This document shows positions 1 through 7,245 of a stretch of 11,834 bases of DNA, one piece after another; within the stretch, counting starts at the first letter, position 1; each line of letters begins with the position of its first letter. The position numbers were made by a program, and so were the translations under genes. The stretch is from an uncultured Rickettsiales bacterium. Lineage in GTDB: Bacteria; Pseudomonadota; Alphaproteobacteria; Rickettsiales; UBA1997. The notes under the pieces are model-generated. The model was not told the origin of the DNA, did no database searches, and saw only the letters and a program-made list of their open reading frames with translations. The stretch is from NCBI GenBank assembly GCA_937927795.1, contig CALBSF010000154.1:1-11834 (forward strand), written 5' to 3'.

Positions 1-15
1 TAGCCTTGTTATAAA

Positions 16-47
16 GAGATCTCTCGACTGCGCTTAAGATGACAGTT
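16..47. repeat. Partial copy of the dispersed palindromic repeat family
   Basis: This 32-base segment matches the right arm of the large palindrome (2793-2824) at both ends. The first 10 bases (gagatctctc) and the last 11 (agatgacagtt) are identical and only the 11-base centre differs, giving about 26 of 32 identities with no gap. The complementary left arm would lie before the window edge, so this may be the right half of a second element. Conserved ends around a variable centre suggest an interspersed repeat family with drifting copies. Confidence 0.6.
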
Positions 48-110
48 GGAGGACGCCATTTATAAAACCAGCATCAGAGGTTCTTTGTATCATAACAAAA
101 CTTTTGGTAA

Positions 111-145
111 TTTTTAACAAAAAAACATTGCTTTTTTGTTAAAAA
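111..145. repeat. Perfect AT-rich inverted repeat (14-bp stem, 7-base loop)
   Basis: The arm TTTTTAACAAAAAA at 111-124 is perfectly complementary to TTTTTTGTTAAAAA at 132-145, around the loop acattgc at 125-131. In RNA from either strand this folds into a long hairpin with A/U tracts. It may be a weak bidirectional terminator for a gene left of the window, or part of the decarboxylase leader. The stem has only one G-C pair, so strong termination is doubtful. Confidence 0.45.
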
Positions 146-308
146 ACTATTTTCTGCTTTTACTTAGACTCTATTAGGGCGGCCTTGATTTAAAAAAAAT
201 TAAATTTTTTATTTACATTTAAATTTTTAGCCTTACCTTACGCCCTCTTTTTTTAAAAAATTGATTTAAGTTTTTTACTATTTTTTTAACTTATTTTCTT
301 GACTATAA

Positions 309-1595
309 ATGGAACAAACTCTAGAACCAGAAGGCGCGCCGGTGAACGCAAAAATTCACTATTTAGATTTTAGTAAAAAAAGTAAGAATCAAAAATTATC
401 TGCAAATACTGTAGAAGCTCAAGTTAAAGAGCTAAAACCTTCAGTTCCAGTTTATTTCATTCGCCCTAATTCAATTAAAAGAGCGGCGAAATTTTTCCTT
501 GAAAATTTCTCTACCCCAAAACATCAAAGCGATGTTTTATATTCGGTAAAAAGCAATCCTGACGCAAAAGTTTTACAACATTTATTTAATTCAGGAATTA
601 AACATTTTGATGTTGCTTCAATTGCTGAAATTAAGCTGATTGACGAGCTTTTTGGTAAAGAAGCCAAGATGTATTTCATGCATCCAATCAAATCACGCGA
701 ATCAATCTCTGACGCTTATTTTAACTATGGAATTCGTGATTTTTCACTTGATTCATCTGATGAATTAAAAAAAATCTTAGAAGTAACTTCTAATGCTAAA
801 GATTTAGGACTGCACTTAAGACTAGCAATTCCTAACTCTCACGCGGCAATTGATTTATCTGGAAAGTTTGGTATTTTGCCTTCAAGATGCGTTGGTTTAG
901 TGCGCAAAATCAGATCTTCTGCAGCAAGATTTGGCATTTGTTTTCACGTTGGCTCTCAATGTATGGATCCAGTGGAATATCGCAATGCAATTACAATTAC
1001 TAACGAAATAATCAAACAAGCTAAAGTTAAGCTTGATGTTCTTGATATTGGCGGCGGCTTTCCATCTTCTTATCCAGGAATGACTCCTCCTGATTTGCGC
1101 TCATATTTTGATGAAATTTTTGATGCTATTTCTCAATTAAATCTTGATTCTAGCTGTCGCTTATGGTGCGAACCAGGTCGCGCTTTAGTTGCTGAATCTG
1201 GCTCACTTTTAGTTAGGGTTGAAGCAAGAAAAAAGAATATGCTTTATATTAATGACGGAACTTATGGCGGCTTATTTGACGCTGGCTTTCCTGGGTTTAT
1301 CTATCCAACAAAAACACTTAGAATAAAAGGAAGAACTCCTCTTTCAAACAATTCTACTTCTTTTGGTTTTTATGGCCCAACCTGCGATTCTCTTGATTCA
1401 ATGAAGGGTCCATTTTCACTACCAGAAAATATTGCTGAAGGTGATTACATCGAAATCGGTCAATTAGGCGCCTACAGCCGCAGCATCAGAACTGAATTTA
1501 ACGGTTTTAACAAAAACTTACAAATTGAAGTTATGGATGAGCCTTTGGTTAGTATGTACATGGATGAATCAATTGAAGAATCTAATAGAGCTTAA
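309..1595 (+). CDS. Ornithine/lysine decarboxylase, PLP fold type III
   Basis: This 428-residue protein is a fold-type-III (alanine-racemase-like) PLP decarboxylase, expected to convert ornithine to putrescine and possibly lysine to cadaverine in the cytosol. The PLP Schiff-base lysine is K81 in YSVKSNP. Further conserved motifs are HVGSQ (213-217), the phosphate-binding DIGGGFP (246-252), EPGR (288-291), and GPTCDSLD (356-363), whose C359 is the dimer-interface catalytic cysteine. GAYS (387-390) supplies the usual tyrosine. Length and motif order fit bacterial eukaryotic-type ODCs, with about 45 extra N-terminal residues. The ATG at 309 has no Shine-Dalgarno sequence; an in-frame GTG at 342 preceded by agaagg is a possible alternative start. 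The next gene follows after 28 bases, so the two are probably co-transcribed. The reaction class is secure. Preference for ornithine is inferred from the GPTCD motif and the partner gene. Confidence 0.92.
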   Translation: MEQTLEPEGAPVNAKIHYLDFSKKSKNQKLSANTVEAQVKELKPSVPVYFIRPNSIKRAAKFFLENFSTPKHQSDVLYSVKSNPDAKVLQHLFNSGIKHFDVASIAEIKLIDELFGKEAKMYFMHPIKSRESISDAYFNYGIRDFSLDSSDELKKILEVTSNAKDLGLHLRLAIPNSHAAIDLSGKFGILPSRCVGLVRKIRSSAARFGICFHVGSQCMDPVEYRNAITITNEIIKQAKVKLDVLDIGGGFPSSYPGMTPPDLRSYFDEIFDAISQLNLDSSCRLWCEPGRALVAESGSLLVRVEARKKNMLYINDGTYGGLFDAGFPGFIYPTKTLRIKGRTPLSNNSTSFGFYGPTCDSLDSMKGPFSLPENIAEGDYIEIGQLGAYSRSIRTEFNGFNKNLQIEVMDEPLVSMYMDESIEESNRA

Positions 1596-1623
1596 TCAAC
1601 AAATAAACTAAAAAATCAGAAAA

Positions 1624-2652
1624 ATGAGCAAAAAAATTACTAAAAAAGATTTACTTAAAAAAGTTGTAAAACATATCGACATCACTTCTTTTGATGCGCG
1701 CCCAATCATTGATCAGATGGATGGAATGTCTTTTACTTCTCGCGATTTAGCTAAGGCTACTGAGATTTTTAACATGATGTTAAAAGATAAATCTTGTTCG
1801 GTAATTTTAACTCTTGCTGGCTCAACTTCCGCTGGTGGTTGCATGAAAATTTATGCTGACATGGTGAAATATGGCATGGTTGATGCAATTGTTGCAACTG
1901 GCGCTTCAATTGTTGATATGGATTTTTTTGAAGCCTTAGGATTTAAGCATTATCAAGGAACTCCATTTATTGATGATAAATTTTTACGCGATAATTATAT
2001 CGATAGAATTTATGATACTTACATTGATGAAGAAAGCTTACAACACTGCGATAACACTATCTTTAAAATCGCTAATAGCTTAGAGGCAAGACCTTACTCT
2101 TCTCGTGAATTTATCTGGGAAATGGGTAAATTTTTAAAGAAAAATGCTAAGAAAAAAGAGTCTTTAATTGAACTTGCTTATGATAATAATGTTCCAATTT
2201 TTTGCCCAGCATTTACTGATTCTTCGGCTGGATTCGGACTTGTTTTGCATCAGGTAAAAAATCCTAAAAAACATTTAACTATCGACTCAATTGCTGATTT
2301 TAAAGAATTAACTGATATTAAAATTAAAGCTGGAACTACTGGTTTATTGATGATTGGTGGCGGGGTTCCAAAAAATTTCGTACAAGATACTGTGGTTTGT
2401 GCTGAAATTTTAGGTGAAGAAGTTGAAATGCATAAATATGCAGTGCAAATCACCGTTGCTGATTCTCGCGACGGCGCTTGCTCTTCTTCAACTTTAAAAG
2501 AAGCTTGTTCTTGGGGAAAGGTTGATACTGCTTTTGAACAAATGGTTTATGCTGAAGCAACTTCAGTTGTTCCATTACTTGCTTCTGACGCTTATCACAG
2601 AGGATATTGGAAAAAACGCAAAAAAAGAAATTTTGCAAAAATGTTTGAATAA
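1624..2652 (+). CDS. Deoxyhypusine-synthase-like protein, probable homospermidine synthase
   Basis: This 342-residue protein belongs to the NAD-dependent deoxyhypusine synthase family. It has STSAGG (67-72), the dinucleotide-region segment GASIVDMDF (93-101), PAFTDSSAGF (195-204), GGGVPKNF (245-252), and the catalytic-lysine motif EACSWGK (293-299), in which K299 carries the aminobutyl imine. Bacteria lack eIF5A, so the eukaryotic reaction is unlikely. Bacterial relatives of this family transfer aminobutyl groups between polyamines, typically giving homospermidine. The preceding decarboxylase would supply putrescine, and no S-adenosylmethionine decarboxylase or spermidine synthase is present in the window, which fits a putrescine-to-homospermidine route. 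There is no Shine-Dalgarno sequence before the ATG. The C-terminus is very basic (WKKRKKRNFAK). Family membership is clear; the exact product is inference. Confidence 0.88.
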   Translation: MSKKITKKDLLKKVVKHIDITSFDARPIIDQMDGMSFTSRDLAKATEIFNMMLKDKSCSVILTLAGSTSAGGCMKIYADMVKYGMVDAIVATGASIVDMDFFEALGFKHYQGTPFIDDKFLRDNYIDRIYDTYIDEESLQHCDNTIFKIANSLEARPYSSREFIWEMGKFLKKNAKKKESLIELAYDNNVPIFCPAFTDSSAGFGLVLHQVKNPKKHLTIDSIADFKELTDIKIKAGTTGLLMIGGGVPKNFVQDTVVCAEILGEEVEMHKYAVQITVADSRDGACSSSTLKEACSWGKVDTAFEQMVYAEATSVVPLLASDAYHRGYWKKRKKRNFAKMFE

Positions 2653-2697
2653 TTTTAGCGCTTGGTAGATAGTTTATAAAATGTGGGTTGCGACAGT

Positions 2698-2861
2698 AAA
2701 TCTCATATCTTTTTTGGTTGCATACTAAAACTTTGCCCCCCTAAACTGTCATCTCGAACGAAGGTGAGAGATCTCTTGCAGATAAACTTGGAGAGATCTC
2801 TCACCTTCGTTCGAGATGACAGTTTAGGGGGGGGTGGCTAACCAAAAAAGATGTGAGATTT
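2698..2861. repeat. Nested palindromic intergenic element (MITE-like or REP-like)
   Basis: The core is a perfect 41-bp inverted repeat, with arms 2736-2776 and 2792-2832 around a 15-base loop. Outside it lies a second pair of arms, 2698-2719 and 2840-2861, 22 bp each with one mismatch, separated from the core by unmatched spacers. The arms contain the self-complementary gagatctc and the string tgtcatctcgaacgaagg. The core is richer in G+C than its surroundings. It lies between the polyamine genes and mreD and could form a very stable RNA hairpin, acting as a terminator for the upstream genes. A TA dinucleotide adjoins each outer arm, which would fit TA-targeted insertion but is weak evidence in AT-rich DNA. 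A related fragment is at 16-47. No transposase is present. Confidence 0.85.
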
Positions 2862-2892
2862 TAAGCAATCAAATATACAAAAGCACTAAACG

Positions 2893-3393
2893 ATGTTACA
2901 ACAAAAACTTTTTCTTCCCCAATTTATAATCCATTTAATTGCAATTTTATTTGTAATTTTCAACATTTCCGATATTAAAATTATCGGCCTTTCTAATGTT
3001 ATTCCGCTATTTGATCTTACCGCAATATTCTATTTTACAGTTTTTAGACATGTTTTTGGAATTTGGTTTATTTTTTTACTTGGCGTTTGGGGTGATGCTC
3101 TAAATGGAATTCCTCTTGGCGTTACTTCGCTTTGCTACATTTTAATCATCAAACTTTTTCTTTTATTAAATTCTAAAATGATGATCAGAGATAATTTTAG
3201 ACATATCTGGCGTCAATTTATTGTTTTTTGCTTTTTATTTTTAATAACAAAATGGCTGATTTTATCGATTTTTAATGGCGCATTTTACAGTTTATTTAAT
3301 TTATTTGTGCAATTTATTTTATCTTCAATATTGTATGTGGTAATGCATAAATTTTATGATTATTTGAGCCAAAAATTATTAACAGATAGCTGA
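2893..3393 (+). CDS. mreD: Rod-shape-determining membrane protein MreD
   Basis: This 166-residue, very hydrophobic protein has five or six predicted membrane segments, near residues 8-28, 33-53, 54-72, 76-93, 108-128 and 132-152. The segment GVWGDALNGIPLG (64-76) matches the conserved intramembrane motif of MreD, where an acidic residue precedes a (S/N)G-x-PLG turn. MreD links the MreB/MreC scaffold to the PBP2/RodA peptidoglycan synthase in the inner membrane during lateral wall growth. Its stop overlaps the start of mrdA by one base (TGATG), implying translational coupling. The usual upstream partners mreB and mreC are absent; the palindromic element and the polyamine genes stand there instead. 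No Shine-Dalgarno sequence precedes the ATG. The protein is small and fast-evolving, so the call rests on the motif, topology and the mrdA neighbour. Confidence 0.85.
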   Translation: MLQQKLFLPQFIIHLIAILFVIFNISDIKIIGLSNVIPLFDLTAIFYFTVFRHVFGIWFIFLLGVWGDALNGIPLGVTSLCYILIIKLFLLLNSKMMIRDNFRHIWRQFIVFCFLFLITKWLILSIFNGAFYSLFNLFVQFILSSILYVVMHKFYDYLSQKLLTDS

Positions 3394-5210
3394 TGTTTCG
3401 GGATATTAGAAAAAATCGCACCTTTAGCAGAAGAGCAATGCTGATTGGCGCCGGACAATCTTTCTTAACTGCCAGTTTAATTGCTCGCCTTGGATATTTG
3501 CAAATTTTTAAACATGAGCAATATTCAATTCAGTCTGATAGTAATCGCATTAAACCACTTATAAATCCAGCTCCCAGAGGCGAAGTTCTTGATCGCTCTG
3601 GCAAGGCTTTAACCAGCAATACCAAGAATTATCGCCTTTTTCTCTATCTTGATCAAAAACATAATGTTGAAAAATTAGTTGATCAATTAATTTCAATTCT
3701 TGAAATTTCCGAAGAAAATCGCGAAATTTTTATTAACAAAATTAAAAATGCTCGCCGTAAAAGCGTGATTTCGCTATTAGACAACCTTGACTGGTATGAA
3801 CTGTCAAGAATCGAAACAAACGCTTATAGACTGCCTGGAATCTCAATTGAGGGCGGAATTTTTAGAAGCTATCCTTATCCAAGAGAAACTGCGCATTTTT
3901 TAGGCTATGTTTCACTGCCCTCAGAAAAAGAAATTGATGAAAATGAACCAAATCTTTTTTTACATCCCGATTTTAGAATTGGAAAATTTGGCTTAGAAAA
4001 AACTTTTGATGAGCAACTGCGCGGCGATTACGGAGTAAGATATGTTGAAGTTGATGTTCATGGCGTTCCACTTCGAACATTATCAACCAAACAAGCTTTG
4101 GACGGCTCTCGCCTTCATTTGACCATTGATTTAGAATTACAAAAATTTGTTACTGAAAGAATTAAGGATGTGGTTGCATCGGTTGTGGTTTTAGATGTTA
4201 AAACTGGCGAGATTATTGCTTACGCTTCAAGCCCAAGCTTTGATCCTAATAATTTTGTTGAAGGAATTTCAAAAGAATATTGGCAAGAGTTAAATAATGA
4301 CCCAAGAAAACCACTAAGTAACAAGCCGATTTCTGCAATTTATCCGCCTGGATCGACCTTTAAATTAATGGTTGCTTTGGCGGCTTTAGAAAGCGGCGCA
4401 AATCCAAATCATAGAGTTACTTGCAATGGCTCTTATCAACTTGGCAGAAGAAGATTTCATTGTTGGAAAGAAGAAGGGCACGGCTCGGTAAATTTAATGG
4501 ATGCAATAACTCAGTCATGTAACACTTATTTTTTTACCATCGCCAATCAAATGGGTTATGAAAAATTTACCACCATGGCGCGCAAATTTGGTTATGGTGA
4601 AAAGCTTGATATAAGTCTTTATGGAGGCAGATCTGGCAACGTTCCAAGCGATGAATGGAAAAGGCAATTTTTTAAAGAACAATGGGTTGGCGGAGACACT
4701 CTTAATACTGCAATTGGACAAGGTTTCGTTTTAGCAACGCCACTACAAATGGCGCTAGTTACCGCTAGAATCGCAAATGGCGGAGTTCCAATTAAACCTT
4801 ATTTAATTCGTAACCACAATATTTCAACCCAATATAACGCCCTAAAAAGCCAAGCTGTAGTCAATGAATCACATCTGAAATTTGTACAAGAAGGCATGAG
4901 AAGGGTTGTAAATGATGGTCGCGGAACAGCTTATGGCAAAAGGCTTGGAATAGATGGTTTTGAAATGGCCGGCAAAACCGGAACTTCTCAAGTAATTTCA
5001 AAAAGAGAAAATGAAATGTCTTCAAGTGAAGCAAAAAATAATGCTAACCACGCAATATTCGTGGGCTTTGCACCATTTTCTGATCCAAAATATTCTATAT
5101 CAGTAGTAGTAGAACACGGCGGCTCTGGCTCAGCATCTGCAGCACCAATTGCAAAAGATGTTATGCTAAAAATTAATGAATTAAATCAAGGCGGCGGAAT
5201 TATTATTTAA
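3393..5210 (+). CDS. mrdA: Penicillin-binding protein 2, elongasome transpeptidase
   Basis: This 605-residue class B penicillin-binding protein cross-links peptidoglycan during cell elongation, anchored in the inner membrane with its catalytic domain in the periplasm. After a basic cytoplasmic tail comes one membrane anchor (about 14-36). The pedestal domain begins with PRGEVLDRSG (61-70). The transpeptidase domain has all three active-site motifs: STFK (321-324; S321 is the acylated nucleophile), SCN (375-377) and KTGT (528-531). Length and motif spacing are normal, so it should be active and bind beta-lactams. It overlaps mreD by one base, a usual elongasome arrangement. RodA (mrdB), often next, is missing: the next gene converges from the other strand with only two bases between the stops, leaving no room for a separate terminator. 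Confidence 0.96.
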   Translation: MFRDIRKNRTFSRRAMLIGAGQSFLTASLIARLGYLQIFKHEQYSIQSDSNRIKPLINPAPRGEVLDRSGKALTSNTKNYRLFLYLDQKHNVEKLVDQLISILEISEENREIFINKIKNARRKSVISLLDNLDWYELSRIETNAYRLPGISIEGGIFRSYPYPRETAHFLGYVSLPSEKEIDENEPNLFLHPDFRIGKFGLEKTFDEQLRGDYGVRYVEVDVHGVPLRTLSTKQALDGSRLHLTIDLELQKFVTERIKDVVASVVVLDVKTGEIIAYASSPSFDPNNFVEGISKEYWQELNNDPRKPLSNKPISAIYPPGSTFKLMVALAALESGANPNHRVTCNGSYQLGRRRFHCWKEEGHGSVNLMDAITQSCNTYFFTIANQMGYEKFTTMARKFGYGEKLDISLYGGRSGNVPSDEWKRQFFKEQWVGGDTLNTAIGQGFVLATPLQMALVTARIANGGVPIKPYLIRNHNISTQYNALKSQAVVNESHLKFVQEGMRRVVNDGRGTAYGKRLGIDGFEMAGKTGTSQVISKRENEMSSSEAKNNANHAIFVGFAPFSDPKYSISVVVEHGGSGSASAAPIAKDVMLKINELNQGGGIII

Positions 5211-5212
5211 AG

Positions 5213-6142
5213 CTACAACCCAACCAAATTTCTTGCAAAACTTTTAGCATCAAAATCTTGTAAATCTTCGATTTTTTCACCAACCCCAATTGCATAAATT
5301 GGTTTTTGAAATTTTTGCGCCAAGGCAACAACAATCCCGCCCTTAGCGGTTCCATCTAATTTAGTAACTATAATTCCTGTGATTCCAACAATCTGATTAA
5401 ATATTTCTAATTGATTTTTAGCATTTTGACCCGTGGTTGCATCAAGAATTAATATATTTTCGTGCGGCGCACTAGCATCAATTTTTTTAATAACAGTATT
5501 AATTTTTCTAAGCTCATCCATCAAATTTTGCTTATTTTGAAGCCTTCCTGCAGTATCAAGAAGCAATATATCGAAATTATTTTTTTTCGCAAAATCAAGA
5601 GCGCGAAATGCAACTGCTGCTGGATCTTCTCCTTCTTTTTGCGGCTTAATGATTTGACAACCCGCTCTATTAGTCCAAACCTCTAATTGCTCTATTGCCG
5701 CAGCTCTAAATGTGTCGCAAGCAGCAATTAAAACTTTTTTATTTTGATTGGCTAAATTTAATGCAATTTTTCCAATAGTAGTAGTTTTTCCTGCGCCATT
5801 TACGCCATTAAAAACCATTACTTGTGGTTTGATTGACCCATCAAGATTTAACAAGACCTCGCAAGGTTTTAAAACAACTTCTATTTGATCTGCCAAAAAA
5901 GATTTTATTGTCAATTCATCAATATTTTTTTCAAATTTTTTTTCTTTAATTTTTTGAATAATTTCACCAACAACTTCACTTCCCATGTCGCTTAGAATCA
6001 AAACCTCTTCCAACTCTTCCAAAATCTGGTTATTTATCTTTTTGTGAGTAAAAATCTGCGCAATTGACGAAGAAATTTTGCTCGAAGAATTGCTTAATTG
6101 ATCAATAATTTTTGACTTGGAAAATATTTTAAAAAATGACAT
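5213..6142 (-). CDS. ftsY: Signal recognition particle receptor FtsY
   Basis: This 309-residue SRP GTPase docks ribosome/SRP complexes at the inner membrane for co-translational membrane-protein insertion. A helical N domain (about 1-95) precedes the NG GTPase core: P-loop GVNGAGKT (113-120), DTFRAAA (143-149), DTAGR (196-200), TKLD guanine-specificity motif (260-263) and GVGE (286-289). DTFRAAAIEQL and TKLDGTAKGG match FtsY rather than Ffh, and the methionine-rich M domain of Ffh is absent. It is the compact form: the acidic A domain of the E. coli protein is missing, as is common in small alphaproteobacterial genomes. Its ATG directly follows the stop of the NlpD-like gene (TAAATG), so it is almost certainly the second gene of that operon and translationally coupled to it. 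Confidence 0.97.
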   Translation of the reverse strand: MSFFKIFSKSKIIDQLSNSSSKISSSIAQIFTHKKINNQILEELEEVLILSDMGSEVVGEIIQKIKEKKFEKNIDELTIKSFLADQIEVVLKPCEVLLNLDGSIKPQVMVFNGVNGAGKTTTIGKIALNLANQNKKVLIAACDTFRAAAIEQLEVWTNRAGCQIIKPQKEGEDPAAVAFRALDFAKKNNFDILLLDTAGRLQNKQNLMDELRKINTVIKKIDASAPHENILILDATTGQNAKNQLEIFNQIVGITGIIVTKLDGTAKGGIVVALAQKFQKPIYAIGVGEKIEDLQDFDAKSFARNLVGL

Positions 6143-7171
6143 TTATTTTAGATAATTTTGTGGATTTAAAGCATCGCGTCCTTTTCTAAGTCCGAAATAA
6201 AGCTGTGGAAAATCAACATTTCCCGTCGAGCCTACCAATCCTATTTTTTCACCTTTTTTCACTTTTTGACCTCTTGTAACCGCAGAATTTTTTAAGTGAG
6301 CATAAGCAGTAATAAAGCCTGAAGGATGTTTAACTATAACTAAGTTACCATATCCTTTCAACTCATTTCCAACATAAGCTATCACACCATCTTCTGAAGC
6401 CTTAACCATCTGACCTTCTTTGGCTCTAATGTTGATTCCATCATTATAAAGACCGCCTTTTTTTGGTCCAAAATTTGAAATAATTTCACCTTTAATTGGC
6501 CAAGAAAAATTATTTTTACGATCCAAAATTTTTTCCGCTAAATTTGAATCATTGATTTTATTGACTTTAGCCGCGCTAATTAAGTTATTTTTATTTAAAT
6601 CATTATTTTTTTCAACAACGCTCGAAGTCACAGCAGGCTTCTCACTTTGTATTGGAGCAACAACTTTCTGACTTGCAATATTTTGAGTAACTTCACTAAC
6701 TCGTAATTTTTCTCCAAGCTTGATTGCGTAAGGCTCTTTCAAGTCATTCATCTCAATAAGTTGGTTGATTTTCATATTATAAATACGAGAAATCGAATAG
6801 ATAGTTTCGCCAGTTTTTACTTCGTGGTAATTTGGCTTGGGAATAAATATCTTGCTTCCAACCTTTAAATCATAAGGCGGAACAAGATTATTATGCTTAA
6901 TTAAATCTCTTAAAGTAACTTGATATTTTTTTGAAACACTAAACAAAGTATCGCCCGCTACAACCTCAACCACACGATTATCTAAACTATTATTTTGCAA
7001 ATTACCAACAATTGGCGCAATTGGCGCAGCTTGAACCTTAGAGACTTTGTGAATTATTTGCTGATTATAAACATTTTTACTTTTATTTAAAACCTTCGCA
7101 GGCTTTTGATTGCAAGCAAAAACAGAAATGGCCAACAAAATAACGATGATATTCTTGAAAAAAAACTTCAT
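6143..7171 (-). CDS. nlpD: NlpD-like LysM/M23 lipoprotein, likely amidase activator
   Basis: The frame is open to a TTG at 7219, but I choose the ATG at 7171 (342 residues). This gives a clean lipoprotein signal peptide: MKFFFK, a hydrophobic stretch, then lipobox SVFAC with C20 as the lipidated residue. Two LysM domains follow (about 67-112 and 115-158), which bind peptidoglycan glycan strands, then a low-complexity Lys/Asn/Ser linker and a C-terminal M23/LytM domain (about 224-341). The zinc-site residues of active M23 enzymes are replaced. The HxGxD region reads NDGINI, and the final LHFE-type motif reads QLYFGLR, with Tyr for His; only the YAHL histidine remains. The domain is therefore probably catalytically dead, as in NlpD and EnvC, which activate N-acetylmuramyl-L-alanine amidases at division. 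It forms an operon with ftsY (zero-base gap). The amidase partner is not in the window. Confidence 0.85.
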   Translation of the reverse strand: MKFFFKNIIVILLAISVFACNQKPAKVLNKSKNVYNQQIIHKVSKVQAAPIAPIVGNLQNNSLDNRVVEVVAGDTLFSVSKKYQVTLRDLIKHNNLVPPYDLKVGSKIFIPKPNYHEVKTGETIYSISRIYNMKINQLIEMNDLKEPYAIKLGEKLRVSEVTQNIASQKVVAPIQSEKPAVTSSVVEKNNDLNKNNLISAAKVNKINDSNLAEKILDRKNNFSWPIKGEIISNFGPKKGGLYNDGINIRAKEGQMVKASEDGVIAYVGNELKGYGNLVIVKHPSGFITAYAHLKNSAVTRGQKVKKGEKIGLVGSTGNVDFPQLYFGLRKGRDALNPQNYLK

Positions 7172-7245
7172 TTTTGCAGTTGAAATGATATCAATACCAA
7201 GTTTAACTATGACTTTCAAATTAGCAACTCGACGTTAATAATTTT

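Larger units (their letters stand above)
1..308. other. Non-coding leader upstream of the decarboxylase gene
   Basis: I see no convincing gene in this stretch. It holds a dispersed-repeat fragment at 16-47 and a perfect AT-rich hairpin at 111-145, then long T-rich and A-rich runs up to the start codon at 309. A short complementary pair, agggcg near 176-181 and cgccct near 241-246, could close a loose stem, but the support is weak. I could not find a sigma70 promoter with acceptable spacing just before the gene. Alphaproteobacterial ornithine decarboxylase genes can carry the speF leader RNA, but I cannot recognise that structure here. Confidence 0.6.

Noticed and set aside
1..308. speF-type leader RNA upstream of the ODC gene
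   Set aside because: I could not identify conserved stems or sequence of that motif; the region is mostly A/T runs.
333..340. GGCGCGCC octamer near the ODC start as a regulatory palindrome or cloning scar
   Set aside because: It is in frame within the coding sequence, and a single 8-base palindrome is not evidence of either.
2250..2638. Minus-strand reading frames inside the DHS-like gene
   Set aside because: They are frames opposite a clearly conserved gene, with low-complexity translations.
1624..2652. True deoxyhypusine synthase acting on eIF5A
   Set aside because: Bacteria lack eIF5A, and pairing with an ODC fits polyamine synthesis better.
2698..2861. CRISPR array
   Set aside because: There are two nested inverted repeats, not regularly spaced direct repeats with unique spacers.
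7172..7219. TTG start at 7219 for the NlpD-like gene
   Set aside because: It adds 16 residues in front of a well-formed lipoprotein signal peptide that begins at the ATG at 7171.
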